Assembly (NCBI GenBank): GCA_903920455.1
Contig: CAIXLY010000077.1
Location: 1 to 64,000, forward strand
From: an uncultured bacterium
GTDB taxonomy: Bacteria; Bacteroidota; Bacteroidia; Chitinophagales; Chitinophagaceae
DNA: 64,000 bases
Direction of reading: 5' to 3'
The position numbers and the translations under genes were made by a program. A model generated the notes under the pieces. The model did not search any database. It worked only from the letters and a program-made list of their open reading frames with translations, and was not told where the DNA came from. Shown here piece by piece: positions 49,501 through 58,739 of this stretch; the first letter of the stretch is position 1; every line of letters begins with the position of its first letter.

Positions 49501-51547
49501 ATATGGATGTGAGGCTACAGTCTTTAAGGATAATTATATTGAAATAGATATGCCGGTTGCGAACTTTTCTGCAGTAACGAATACTGCAGACTGTCCACCC
49601 TTTGATGCACAATTTAATTTTGAGGGTCAATATGCAGAGCGTTTTGAATGGACCTTTGGAGATGGCTCAAGGTCAACGCTTCCAAATCCCAATCACATCT
49701 ATACCAGTGGCGGTAATTATTCTGTAATCCTCAAGGTAGTAAGTCCGGGTGGGTGTCAGGCAGTTTCCGCCCCGTATCCAATCGAGGTAAGTGGCCCTGT
49801 TGGAACAGCTTCGTTTGATGCATTTTCTTGTGAACCTTTTGATGCTTTGCTTAACGTATCCTCAACCTCAGCGCAATTTGTCATTATTGATTATGGGGAT
49901 GGGGAAGTGACGGATCGCTTGCCTTATCAAGTTCAGTTTTCTCATCGATATACCGATACAGGGTTTTTTCAACCGAAAGTTTTCTTATCAAATAATGAAG
50001 GCTGCATTGTTCGTCTCCCAGTAAACAATGGCATCAAAACTGTTGATGTACAAGCAGTGTTCAAGCCCGATAATAATATCTTCTGCCAAAGTGGAAATGT
50101 AAGTTTTTCTGATCTCTCACTTACAAATGATCAATTTGTTTCGTGGGATTGGACAATGGGGGATGGAGCCACTGAGTCAGGAAAAAATGTTTCTCATTTT
50201 TATAATCAACCGGGTATTTATGATGTGAAGCTGGTGGTGAAAACGCTGTTGGGTTGTGTTGGCAGTGTTGCGCGTACTGCACTCATCAAGGTTAAGGAAA
50301 ATCCTCAAGTAGACATCATTGTTTCAAGGCCGATTATTTGTGAAGACGAAGCCGTCACATTCACAATACAAGAAATATCATCTGCCAGTCCAATTGTTAA
50401 TTGGTTTTGGGATTTTACCAATGGGAATAGTTCTAGCCTTCAAGCACCTTCTTCACAGTCATTCAGAAAACAGGGAATTTATCCGGTTCGACTTTATGTG
50501 ACTGACGCAGAGGGATGCAGAGATACAGCATTGATTGATTATCAAGTCAATCCATTGCCCGAACTGGATGCAGGGGCTGACATACAATTGTGCTTGGGCA
50601 CTCCTCTGCAATTGAATCCCTCCGGTGCTCAAATTTATCAGTGGTTTGCAGGACCAACACTAAGTTGTACTGATTGTGAAAATCCCTTCATCAATCCATC
50701 AGATGATGCAAAGTACTTCGTTAAGGGAACTTCCGTCGATGGATGTATTAGCTACGATTCGATATATGTTGAAGTGGTAGGCCCTTCTACAGTCTCTGCC
50801 ATTGCCGACACCGTGCTATGTTTTGGTGATGAGTTAGAGCTTAGGGCAACTGGAACAGCCAACTATAGCTGGTCGCCAGCAGTTGGGTTAAGTGCAACTG
50901 ATATTGCCAATCCTAAAGCTAGCCCACTTCAAAACACAATATATACGGTCACGGGATCCGACCCTTATCATTGTTTTGTTACAACAGATGAAGTGGAAGT
51001 CAGGGTCAATCCGATTCCAGAAGTATATGCAGGTGCAGACACCACCATGATGGCAGGGTATCCATTTCAACTTCGTCCGGTTTTCTCTAATGATGTAACA
51101 AAGATTCAGTGGGAGCCTTCAACTTTCTTGAACTGCTCTGACTGCAGGAGTCCGATTTGTAATCCTTCCTTCTCTGCAACATATACCCTCTTTGCATACA
51201 ATGATTTTGGGTGTGTCTCAAAAGATGTAATCAATGTCTTTGCAACATGTACTAGAGAGAATCTTTTCATCCCCAATACTTTTTCTCCAAATGGTGATGG
51301 TGTAAATGAGGTGTTCTTTCCCAGGGGACGTGGCATAGAAAAAATAAAGTCACTAAAAATATTCAGCAGATGGGGGCAGCTGGTCTATAGCAAAGAAAAC
51401 TTTTTTGCCAATGACCAAGGTGCGGGATGGAATGGGAAGCGTTCAGGGCTGGATGTTTCAACTGATGTATATGTTTATATGATTGACTTGGTATGCGAAA
51501 ATGGAAATATCATCACATTAAAAGGAGATATTGCATTAGTAAGATGA
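46589..51547 (+). CDS. Giant multi-PKD secreted protein with T9SS type-B sorting domain
   Basis: About 8-9 PKD-like motifs (WTWDFGDGV, WKWTFGDGSP, RIWNFGDGT, YNWEFGDGW, FEWTFGDGS, WDWTMGDGA, WFWDFTNGN); C-term FIPNTFSPNGDGVNEVFFPRGRGIEKIKSLKIFSRWGQLVY...GDIALVR. Start set at GTG 46589 giving signal peptide (M)KLILFRLIPILLLLSTQDASAQ; track calls TTG 46550. Confidence 0.9.
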   Translation: MKLILFRLIPILLLLSTQDASAQVVANFSYEKPVCFIDGAGVIVKFKDESYSLNGYPIVEWVWNKGDGSPDLPNKKDPSPEWTYDNPGVYRVTLTVRNLANDQPGFITQLVLVYPPVIVNFSSNINVGCNPLTVLLSDLSAPESLVDGVTGSSYINKIKNWTWDFGDGVQSNTLTSTVSHTYTNSGNFRVRLFIETEGGCKAFGESAPDFIQVEEKVKANFYLPVPDICKFPVKVNASNLSEGAISYKWNVTGPGLANLSDDAVAEPEISFSQPGTYKVQLEATGANNCGDVYELDYVISPSPSSAQFSSPLSACPNTNVPFINTSTAPTITNAWYVNDVLVATSKNLTHQFNTDGINKVRLESLIGSCQYTLEKDIEIYPVPVVDFEADIYTGCNTPLVVKFKDLTPGNIVERIWEFNDQITPYKRTSNEITHTYYKTGSYYPVLTVITDKLCRVKKMSSTPILIQLPKIISSNLPDSGCVGMEITPNVTFNIQADITEWIWEVVDENGVDVYTSTLESPGSFRFDDRGIYTVNLTIKASQFCEKSYSWPVKVGIQPQPFTIYPDKLEDCANSTFKFFYDGTGPEPTTFKWKFSSSDSSFEKSPSRIFKELGPKDVTLTVFDNGCPLSVTEIGMINIKGVVGDFKVNNDCANPLEPQFEDKSLGNIETWKWTFGDGSPAKEYTAYEPPFIHAFTNPDKYEITLTVTGEGCVFSESLNITVANEKAIDFSTTLPVCLSAGSTTLQATKNSPSFVKDYYWDLGCEYRPVPDEDNFELMFARPCGSDPTYLRGSYPMRVKIIDVNGCIYESPIKDVYIGGPIAKISEITSLSGCEDLTVKFEDNSDVDPNVQIQSRIWNFGDGTSQDILSGPISHVFSNLGTSPVSMTVSDEQGCSSTSGILEVNTSRIDIDFSAAQTSSCIDKNIQFEPITPNPLTSYNWEFGDGWASTLSSPKVAYAASGRKSVRLTVRDGYGCEATVFKDNYIEIDMPVANFSAVTNTADCPPFDAQFNFEGQYAERFEWTFGDGSRSTLPNPNHIYTSGGNYSVILKVVSPGGCQAVSAPYPIEVSGPVGTASFDAFSCEPFDALLNVSSTSAQFVIIDYGDGEVTDRLPYQVQFSHRYTDTGFFQPKVFLSNNEGCIVRLPVNNGIKTVDVQAVFKPDNNIFCQSGNVSFSDLSLTNDQFVSWDWTMGDGATESGKNVSHFYNQPGIYDVKLVVKTLLGCVGSVARTALIKVKENPQVDIIVSRPIICEDEAVTFTIQEISSASPIVNWFWDFTNGNSSSLQAPSSQSFRKQGIYPVRLYVTDAEGCRDTALIDYQVNPLPELDAGADIQLCLGTPLQLNPSGAQIYQWFAGPTLSCTDCENPFINPSDDAKYFVKGTSVDGCISYDSIYVEVVGPSTVSAIADTVLCFGDELELRATGTANYSWSPAVGLSATDIANPKASPLQNTIYTVTGSDPYHCFVTTDEVEVRVNPIPEVYAGADTTMMAGYPFQLRPVFSNDVTKIQWEPSTFLNCSDCRSPICNPSFSATYTLFAYNDFGCVSKDVINVFATCTRENLFIPNTFSPNGDGVNEVFFPRGRGIEKIKSLKIFSRWGQLVYSKENFFANDQGAGWNGKRSGLDVSTDVYVYMIDLVCENGNIITLKGDIALVR

Positions 51548-52572
51548 TGATAGGGAGAAAACATATCAGGTATTTAATGCTCGCTCTCATGGGGAGTATC
51601 TTTTTTGTCGGTAATGAGCTTCATGCACAAGACCTTCACTTTTCTCAATTTTTTGAGGCGCCATTGCTTCGAAATCCTGCATTGGCAGGTTTGTTTGAAG
51701 GGGATGTTAGGGTGCAGGGAGTACATAGGAGCCAGTGGAACAGCATTTCTTATCCATTTCAAACCAGCTCAATCAACGCTGAGTATAAGTTTCATTTGGG
51801 TAGCGGTGAGGATTTTATGACCGCTGGTGGACAGGCCATGCTCGACAAGGCGGGTACTGTGCAATTGAAAACAGTGCATATGCTTCCAGCACTAACTTTT
51901 CATAAGTCGCTCAGTCAACGCAGAAACACGTATCTCTCAATTGGATTTATGGGGGGATTGGTAAGACGCGGACTCGACCGCTCAAGGGTTACTACAAATA
52001 GTCAGTATGATGGATTTTATTTTAATGGGGCACTGCCCGATGGGGAAACTTTTTTAGCTACGTACTCATACCTCGATATGTCTGTTGGGATGAGCTTTAA
52101 CAGTACCTTGGGCGCAGACGATCAACATAATTTTTTTGTAGGCATTGCCTATCATCATTTCAACAAGCCGGTAAGTTCCTTTTATAAAAATGTAACACAT
52201 CTTCCAAAATTTGTGTTGTCTGGCGGTTTGAAAATCAATATTGATGAGTACAGTTACTTTACACTCCATGGTGACCTGAGTAGTCAGAATCCTTTTAAGG
52301 AGGCAGTAGGGGGTGGAATTTTTTCAAAGCGAATTGGAGATCCTGCTGAATCTTTTTATACGGTTCATGCAGGGTTATTTTATCGATACAACGATGCATT
52401 AGTTCCGATGTTGAAATTTGATGTGCATAAAATATCTGTGGGCATTACCTATGACATCAATACGTCTTCACTGGCTTCAGCGAGCAAAAACAGAGGTGGC
52501 TTTGAGCTTTCATTGTCGTATATCACTTCAAGACCACGTAAGGCACAGACCATTCATTGCCCAACATTTTAA
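51544..52572 (+). CDS. PorP/SprF family T9SS-associated membrane protein
   Basis: AQDLHFSQFFEAPLLRNPALAGLFEGDVRVQGVHRSQWNSISYPFQTSSINAEYKF; start MMIGRK at 51544 overlaps the preceding stop (ATGA). Confidence 0.9.
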   Translation: MMIGRKHIRYLMLALMGSIFFVGNELHAQDLHFSQFFEAPLLRNPALAGLFEGDVRVQGVHRSQWNSISYPFQTSSINAEYKFHLGSGEDFMTAGGQAMLDKAGTVQLKTVHMLPALTFHKSLSQRRNTYLSIGFMGGLVRRGLDRSRVTTNSQYDGFYFNGALPDGETFLATYSYLDMSVGMSFNSTLGADDQHNFFVGIAYHHFNKPVSSFYKNVTHLPKFVLSGGLKINIDEYSYFTLHGDLSSQNPFKEAVGGGIFSKRIGDPAESFYTVHAGLFYRYNDALVPMLKFDVHKISVGITYDINTSSLASASKNRGGFELSLSYITSRPRKAQTIHCPTF

Positions 52573-52704
52573 AAGCACCGATCCCATTCAATTGCCAGTT
52601 GTGTCTATTCGGAGGTCAATGAACCAAAGAAGTAGTTTTTTGTTCTTACTTTCGTGCGTCTAATCAATTATTCAGTTTAACATTTAAATTTTAATATCAT
52701 TATT

Positions 52705-53175
52705 ATGAAAGTACAAAAAGGACAAGCGGCTCCAGATTTCAGCCTCTACAACACAGAAAAAACAAAGGTGAGTTTGGCTGATTACAAAGGCAAAAACCTT
52801 TTAATTCTATTTTTTCCTCAGGCATTCACCGGAGTATGCACAACAGAGCTTTGCGCCGTTCGTGATTCCCTTGATGTATATGCCAACCTACATGCTGACG
52901 TAGTTGGGATATCTGTAGATTCTTTGTTTACATTGGCTAAATTCAAAGAAGAACAACAGTTAAACTTCCCTCTGCTATCTGACTTTAACAAGGAGATCTC
53001 ACAGGCATATGGTGCCTTCTATGATGATTTCGTTTTTGACATGAAAGGAGTTTCTCGTAGGGCTGCCTTTGTGGTTGACAAGCAAGGTATTGTTCAGTAC
53101 GCTGAAGTGCTTGAAAGTGCAGGAGATCTACCAAATTTTGAGTCAATTAAAGCGGCATTGGCTGATTTGGGTTGA
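52705..53175 (+). CDS. Peroxiredoxin (AhpC/TSA, Bcp/AhpE-like)
   Basis: KGQAAPDFSLYNTEKTKVSLADYKGKNLLILFFPQAFTGVCTTELCAVRD. Confidence 0.93.
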   Translation: MKVQKGQAAPDFSLYNTEKTKVSLADYKGKNLLILFFPQAFTGVCTTELCAVRDSLDVYANLHADVVGISVDSLFTLAKFKEEQQLNFPLLSDFNKEISQAYGAFYDDFVFDMKGVSRRAAFVVDKQGIVQYAEVLESAGDLPNFESIKAALADLG

Positions 53176-53194
53176 TGCTTAAATGTAGTTTAGT

Positions 53195-53229
53195 GAAAGC
53201 CGTGCTGTCCAGTACGGCTTTCTTTTTTT
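53195..53229 (+). terminator. Intrinsic terminator after the peroxiredoxin gene
   Basis: GAAAGCCGT-GCTGTCCAGT-ACGGCTTTC followed by TTTTTTT. Confidence 0.88.
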
Positions 53230-53262
53230 AAAAAACCATAACTTCGCTCTATTATAATCTAC

Positions 53263-53595
53263 ATGAGGCTTTTTGTTTCCATATTATTCATCTTGTTTGT
53301 GCTTGAGGGAAAGTCCCAGATTAAGCAGGTAAACTTTGATGACCATACTCGGAGAACAAGCATTTATCCCAATCCTGCCCGTTCATTTTTGCAGATACAA
53401 TACAAGCCCTCTTCTGAATTGCCTTATGTTCTGGTTGTCTATAACTTTTTAGGTAAAAAGCAGCTAGAGATCTCCAAGCCTACAAGCAATGTGTATGTTG
53501 ATCTTGCAGAATTTAGACGCGGGATTTATATTTTCCAGTTTCGCGACAGCAATGGTCGCATCATCGATTCTGGAAAATTTCAGGTTGAGAAGTAG
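53263..53595 (+). CDS. Mini T9SS type-A sorting-domain protein (signal peptide plus CTD only)
   Basis: MRLFVSILFILFVLEGKSQ; SIYPNPARSFLQIQYKPSSELPYVLVVYNFLGKKQ...VDLAEFRRGIYIFQFRDSNGRIIDSGKFQVEK. Confidence 0.85.
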   Translation: MRLFVSILFILFVLEGKSQIKQVNFDDHTRRTSIYPNPARSFLQIQYKPSSELPYVLVVYNFLGKKQLEISKPTSNVYVDLAEFRRGIYIFQFRDSNGRIIDSGKFQVEK

Positions 53596-53598
53596 CTT

Positions 53599-54768
53599 CT
53601 ACAAAACCTGAACAATCAAAAATTTTAGGTAGTTGGTGTTTTCCAAATTGCGCATTATCGGATGATCTGCAGATTGTGAATGATACACCACTTGTCTCAG
53701 TGTTCTTCTCGCATCTCTTGCTGCCATCTCAATGACTTCATAAAACATATCGGGTGTAACCAAATTGGTGCATGAAGAAGTTACAAGAAAGCCTCCTGGT
53801 TTTATAAGTTTCATACCCCTCAGATTAATCTCCTTATATCCGCTGATTGCATTTTGGATATTTTCTCTTGTCTTGGTGAATGAGGGGGGATCTAGCATGA
53901 CCACATCCCATTGTTTTCCTTCTTTACTCCATTGTTTCAGCGCATCAAAAGCATTGATGGCCTGAAAGCTAATGTTTGTCAAGTTGTTCAATTCCGCATT
54001 TTCCCTGGCCTGTGCCACTGCTTTTTCTGAAATATCAAGTCCAAGTACTTGTTTGGCACCGTAGTGTGCTGCATGGATTTCAAATGTACCCGTATAGCAA
54101 AAGGCACCCAGCACATCAGCTCCTTTTACAATATGTTCAAGGGCTTTTCGGTTGTCTCGTTGGTCAAGAAAATATCCTGTTTTTTGTCCATTTTCAATAT
54201 CTACAATAAACTTCAATCCATTTTCAACAATAGGAACCTTGGTGTCAAAGGGGGCAGAGAGAAATCCTTTCTTTTGCTCCATTCCTTCCAGCTCCCTGAT
54301 CGGAACGTCGTTGCGCTCATAGATTCCTTTTGGAGAAAATATTTTTTCAATGGCTTCGCATATTTCTGTTTTCCAAACATCAATCCCAAGCGCCAATGTC
54401 TGAATCACAAAGTAGTCGTTAAACTTATCAATAATAAGTTGAGAAAGTCCATCGGCTTCTCCAAATACCAATCTGCAGTTTTCAGTGTAGCCAATTTTTT
54501 TTCTATACTCCCAGGCGCCAAGAATCTTTCTGTAAAAAAAATCCTTGTTTATTTCCTCGTTTTTATCTCTTGTCAGTAGTCTGACCGGAATCCTCGACAC
54601 TGGATTCACATAGCCCTTGCCAATAAACTTCCTGTCGTATCCTAGTACTTCAGCAATCTCCCCTGCTTTCAACTCATCGTCCATCAGATCTATCTCATTT
54701 GAATAAATCCAGGGATGTCCGTAAGCTACCCTTGTGCTGATCTTTCTTTTCAATACCACTTTCTTCAT
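53599..54768 (-). CDS. rlmI: Class I SAM-dependent 23S rRNA methyltransferase, RlmI-like with PUA domain
   Basis: RVAYGHPWIYSNEI; NGLKFIVDIENGQKTGYFLDQRDNRKALEHIVKGADVLGAFCYTGTFEIHAAHYGAKQVLGLDISEKAV; DVVMLDPPSFTKTRENI. Confidence 0.92.
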   Translation of the reverse strand: MKKVVLKRKISTRVAYGHPWIYSNEIDLMDDELKAGEIAEVLGYDRKFIGKGYVNPVSRIPVRLLTRDKNEEINKDFFYRKILGAWEYRKKIGYTENCRLVFGEADGLSQLIIDKFNDYFVIQTLALGIDVWKTEICEAIEKIFSPKGIYERNDVPIRELEGMEQKKGFLSAPFDTKVPIVENGLKFIVDIENGQKTGYFLDQRDNRKALEHIVKGADVLGAFCYTGTFEIHAAHYGAKQVLGLDISEKAVAQARENAELNNLTNISFQAINAFDALKQWSKEGKQWDVVMLDPPSFTKTRENIQNAISGYKEINLRGMKLIKPGGFLVTSSCTNLVTPDMFYEVIEMAARDARRTLRQVVYHSQSADHPIMRNLENTNYLKFLIVQVL

Positions 54769-54895
54769 GCTGCAAAGATAAACTTTCGTTTAAAAGCCGG
54801 AGATTTGCATTTCTAGAGTGAAAAACCCGACAATTTGGCTTGTTCTCTTAGGATGGCAGGCCATTTGAGCGAATAAACTTGCAAATTCTTAGATT

Positions 54896-55429
54896 ATGGA
54901 AGAACAAGAAAACCTTAACAAGGAGGAACAATTGTCAGATTCTCAAGCAGAAGAAACAATGGTTACCCCAGAAGCTGGAACTGAAATTGATCAGTTAAAA
55001 AAAGAGCTGGACGAGCAAAAAGAGAAGTTTATCAGGATCTATGCTGAATTTGATAACTACAAAAGGCGAAGCGCTAAAGAGCGGGTTGAGCTTATTCAAA
55101 CTGCCGGGCGTGAGGTGCTCCAATCTCTTTTGGAAGTATTGGATGACAGTGAAAGGGCTGAAAGCCAACTGCAAAAAACAGAGGACCTTGCCCAAATCAG
55201 AGAAGGTGTTCAACTTGTTTTTGCAAAATTTAGAAACATCATGCACTCGAAAGGGCTAAAGGAAATGAAATCAATTGGGGAGGAGTTTAACCCAGATTTT
55301 CACGAGGCCATCACTGAAATTCCTGTACAGGATGAATTCATGAAAGGCAAGGTTGTTGACCAAGTTGAGAAAGGATACACATTGAATGATAAAATAATTC
55401 GCTTCGCGAAAGTAGTGGTTGGAAAATAG
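54896..55429 (+). CDS. grpE: Nucleotide exchange factor GrpE
   Basis: EKFIRIYAEFDNYKRRSAKERVELIQTAGREVLQSLLEVLDDSERA; GEEFNPDFHEAITEIP; VEKGYTLNDKIIRFAKVVVGK. Confidence 0.95.
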   Translation: MEEQENLNKEEQLSDSQAEETMVTPEAGTEIDQLKKELDEQKEKFIRIYAEFDNYKRRSAKERVELIQTAGREVLQSLLEVLDDSERAESQLQKTEDLAQIREGVQLVFAKFRNIMHSKGLKEMKSIGEEFNPDFHEAITEIPVQDEFMKGKVVDQVEKGYTLNDKIIRFAKVVVGK

Positions 55430-55456
55430 ACTCCCTTGGAGCAATAAAAATAGCAT

Positions 55457-56620
55457 ATGGCTAAAAGAGATTATTACGAGATACTTGGTGTTGCTAAATC
55501 TGCTTCGGCAGACGAAATAAAAAAGGCTTACCGCAAAGTGGCAATGCAGTTTCACCCTGACAGAAATCCAGGCGATAAGTCTGCAGAGGATAAATTTAAA
55601 GAAGCTGCTGAGGCGTATGAGGTACTAAGCGACCAAGAAAAAAAAGCACAGTATGATCGCTATGGCCATGCTGGAGTAAACTCGCGTGGAGGATTTGGTG
55701 GCGGTCAGGGTCAGGGAATGAACATGGATGATATCTTCAGCAATTTTGGAGATATTTTTGGCGATGATATTTTTGGAAGTTTCTTCGGTGGCGGCCGTCA
55801 GCGTAGTGGTGGCGGTAAGTCTAGAGGAACAAGAGGAAGCAACCTGCGCATCAAACTTAAAATGAATTATGAGGAGATTGCAAAGGGTGCAAGCAAGACG
55901 GTAAAAGTTAAAAAATATACTGGATGTAACTCATGTGGGGGTTCAGGTGCTAAGGATAAAAGTTCCGTGCAGAGCTGTGGAACTTGTGGAGGAAGCGGCC
56001 AGGTGAGAAAAGTGACCAATACCTTTCTTGGTCAAATGCAAACAGTAGGTACTTGCCCAACGTGCAACGGGGAAGGATCAACCATCACCAGCAAGTGTAC
56101 CAATTGTAAAGGTGAGGGGAGGGTATATACAGAAGAGACCATTTCAATCGATATCCCTGCAGGCGTTCAGGATGGAATGCAGCTCAGTTTAAGCGGCAAG
56201 GGAAACACAGGCGAACGTGGGGGAGCTCCTGGCGACCTAATCGTTTTGATTGAAGAAGAGCCCCACGCAGAGTTGCAGCGAGATAGTCTCAATGTTATTT
56301 TTGATATGCACATCAGTTTCCCTGATGCTGTTTTTGGTGCAAATCTTGAAGTGCCAACCATTGACGGCAGGGCTAAAATTAAAATTCCTCCAGGAACGCA
56401 AAGTGGAAAAATATTTAGACTAAAGGGCAAAGGGTTTCCTTCAATTAATTCTTATGAGAAAGGGGATCAGTTGATTCATGTGAATGTATGGACTCCTCAA
56501 GAGTTGTCTGCAGATGAAAAAGTAATGGTTGAGAAGATGAAGGATTCCAAGAATTTTCAACCACATCCAGAAAAAAACGAAAAGAGCTTTTTCACTAAGA
56601 TGAAAGAGATGTTTGGATAG
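55457..56620 (+). CDS. dnaJ: Chaperone DnaJ
   Basis: [38 protein letters not shown]; CxxCxGxG zinc repeats; DNAJ_C domain. Confidence 0.97.
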   Translation: MAKRDYYEILGVAKSASADEIKKAYRKVAMQFHPDRNPGDKSAEDKFKEAAEAYEVLSDQEKKAQYDRYGHAGVNSRGGFGGGQGQGMNMDDIFSNFGDIFGDDIFGSFFGGGRQRSGGGKSRGTRGSNLRIKLKMNYEEIAKGASKTVKVKKYTGCNSCGGSGAKDKSSVQSCGTCGGSGQVRKVTNTFLGQMQTVGTCPTCNGEGSTITSKCTNCKGEGRVYTEETISIDIPAGVQDGMQLSLSGKGNTGERGGAPGDLIVLIEEEPHAELQRDSLNVIFDMHISFPDAVFGANLEVPTIDGRAKIKIPPGTQSGKIFRLKGKGFPSINSYEKGDQLIHVNVWTPQELSADEKVMVEKMKDSKNFQPHPEKNEKSFFTKMKEMFG

Positions 56621-56637
56621 GAGATCTCTGAATAATC

Positions 56638-57171
56638 TTATTCTGTAATCTGTAGGATCTCGTTCATGTTTCTGCCCAATCCATTGTAATCCAGGCCATA
56701 CCCAACTACAAAAAGGTCCGGTATTTCAAATCCAAGGTAATCGATCTGTATCGGGTACTGGGTGGCTTCTTTCTTATGCAGTAAGGCGCATATTTTTATC
56801 GAGCTCGGACTCTGCGAGAGTAGTTCCGGCAATAGATAGTGCATGGTTTCACCGGTATCAATAATGTCTTCGATAATAATAATATCCTTGTTCTGAAGGC
56901 TATTCTCCAGTCCGATCGTTGCAGTCACTTTTCCTGTTGAGGAGGTGCCGTCATATGAAGACAGCTTTATAAAGCTGATTTCAGCAGGAACGGTAATCTG
57001 TTTGAATAAGTCTGATGCAAAAACAAAGGCCCCATTTAATATCGCAATGAAAACGGGTTGCTTGTTCCGGTAATCTTCATTGATTGATGCTGCTATTTCA
57101 TTTACTCTCTTACTGATCTCTTCTCTGGAAATATAGGGTGTAAAATTCTTGTCAAGGATCAACTGATTCAT
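56638..57171 (-). CDS. hpt: Hypoxanthine phosphoribosyltransferase
   Basis: VFIAILNGAFVFASDLFKQI; KDIIIIEDIIDTGETMHYLLPEL; DYLGFEIPDLFVVGYGLDYNGLGRNM. Confidence 0.94.
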   Translation of the reverse strand: MNQLILDKNFTPYISREEISKRVNEIAASINEDYRNKQPVFIAILNGAFVFASDLFKQITVPAEISFIKLSSYDGTSSTGKVTATIGLENSLQNKDIIIIEDIIDTGETMHYLLPELLSQSPSSIKICALLHKKEATQYPIQIDYLGFEIPDLFVVGYGLDYNGLGRNMNEILQITE

Positions 57172-57175
57172 GATC

Positions 57176-58021
57176 TTATTTTGTGATCTTTATTTTTTGT
57201 CCCACTTGTAGGCGATCGCTTTTCATCGAATTTGCTTTTTTAATCGCGGGTATGCTCACATGATACTTCTGTGAAATGGAAGAGAGGGAGTCACCCTTTT
57301 TTACAATATGCACTTTGTGGCGTTGATTGCGCTTAAAATGAAACTTGCTCAGTATATTTTTTCTGGCATGCTCTTCACCAACAGAAGCATCCTCTTTCTC
57401 GCTGTTGTTGGATAGCGGAGGTGAAACCTGGGTGCTGAGTTTTGAAAGATATTCATTAAGCTTTTCCTCATCGTTTTCTTCAGCGATACTATTGATTGCA
57501 TCGAGTGAGTAATTCTCGATATACTTGATGAGTTGTTGTGGATAGGTAGGACTGGTTGCATAGCCAGCTTTTTTTAATCCCCAAGCCCAAGCCTTGTAGT
57601 CATCTTGATCATATTCAAAAAGGAATGCATAACGGGGTTGCGACTTCAAATAATTAGAGTGATCAAGATAGGACGCTTCCGCATTGTCATATTTTCTAAA
57701 GCATTCGCCTTCCGCATCATCATCATGATACACCTTCTCGCCAGTCCAACTGCTTTTGCATTTAATCCCAAAATGATTATTTGATCTCAAAACAAGATCG
57801 CTTAGTCCAGCTCCAGTTTCCAGAAGCCCTTGGGCTAGTTTGATTGATGCAGGAACTCCTGTCCTGTTCATTTCTTTTGCTGCGAGAGGGGCATATGTTT
57901 TGATGTACTTGACGATGGCTTCAGATGACTCTGGTTGAGCAAAAGCCATTTTTCCTGAAAACATGCTCAGGCAGAAGATGGCTATTTGAATAAATTTTAT
58001 TGGCATTCTCTTCGTGTTCAT
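57176..58021 (-). CDS. Glucosaminidase-domain peptidoglycan hydrolase with C-terminal LysM
   Basis: GVPASIKLAQGLLETGAGLSDLVLRSNNHFGIKCKSSWTGEKVYHDDDA; KAGYATSPTYPQQLIKYIENY; HIVKKGDSLSSISQKYHVSIPAIKKANSMKSDRLQVGQKIKI. Confidence 0.93.
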   Translation of the reverse strand: MNTKRMPIKFIQIAIFCLSMFSGKMAFAQPESSEAIVKYIKTYAPLAAKEMNRTGVPASIKLAQGLLETGAGLSDLVLRSNNHFGIKCKSSWTGEKVYHDDDAEGECFRKYDNAEASYLDHSNYLKSQPRYAFLFEYDQDDYKAWAWGLKKAGYATSPTYPQQLIKYIENYSLDAINSIAEENDEEKLNEYLSKLSTQVSPPLSNNSEKEDASVGEEHARKNILSKFHFKRNQRHKVHIVKKGDSLSSISQKYHVSIPAIKKANSMKSDRLQVGQKIKITK

Positions 58022-58026
58022 TTCTA

Positions 58027-58665
58027 TTATTTTTTATACAAAATGGTAAGGCCGTCTCTAACAGTGAGCATTACCTTATCAACTCGGCTATCTTCTTTAA
58101 TAAAGTCATTGAATGCAGTGATCGCTTTTGCATTCTTGCCAGTAATAGTTTCTTTTAAGACCTCTCCGTGAAAAAGCACATTATCAATAATGAACCATGT
58201 CCCTGATCGCACTTTTTCGATTAGGTGCTGATAATAATTTAAGTATCCCGTTTTGTCGGCATCGATAAAAATAAGATCCCATTCTTCGTTTAGGGTTTCA
58301 AGTATTGCTGAGGCTTCTCCAACATGTACAATGATTTTTTTTTGATAATCGCTTCGTTCAATATACTGTTTGGCTTCTGCAGCATCTTCCTCCCTTTTCT
58401 CAATGGTGTGGAGTACACCATCCTCAGTAAGTCCTTTGGCGAGGCAAAGGGCGCTATATCCAACAAATGTTCCAATCTCAAGAATCCTTCTAGGCTTGAT
58501 CATTTTACTGAGCATGCTCAATAAGTTTCCTTGGAGCGGACCGCTTAGCATATGCGCTTCGGGGTGTTCCAGCAGGGTAGCAGCATGGATCTCATTCAGC
58601 AGCTCATCCTTGTTAGGGCTGTGTCTGAGTGCATAGTCATTGGCTGATTGAAGAATGAAGTCCAT
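58027..58665 (-). CDS. O-methyltransferase (class I, caffeoyl-CoA OMT-like)
   Basis: MIKPRRILEIGTFVGYSALCLAKGL; WDLIFIDADKTGYLNYYQHLIEKVRSGTWFIIDNVLFHGEV. Confidence 0.92.
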   Translation of the reverse strand: MDFILQSANDYALRHSPNKDELLNEIHAATLLEHPEAHMLSGPLQGNLLSMLSKMIKPRRILEIGTFVGYSALCLAKGLTEDGVLHTIEKREEDAAEAKQYIERSDYQKKIIVHVGEASAILETLNEEWDLIFIDADKTGYLNYYQHLIEKVRSGTWFIIDNVLFHGEVLKETITGKNAKAITAFNDFIKEDSRVDKVMLTVRDGLTILYKK

Positions 58666-58739
58666 AAGAATATTGTAAAATTAAGCCCTTCATCCCGTAG
58701 AGGCAAAACGGTTTTGTTGTCAAAAAGACAAAATTTCAG

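Noticed and set aside
46589-51547. Possible tandem DNA repeat or CRISPR-like array in the PKD gene
   Set aside because: Periodicity is at protein level (PKD domains, WxFGDG motifs) with diverged DNA; no conserved direct repeats with spacers.
54049-54579. 176-aa plus-strand ORF antisense to rlmI
   Set aside because: Opposite strand is a clear RlmI; the ORF is low-complexity and Phe/Ser/Asn-rich as expected for a shadow frame.
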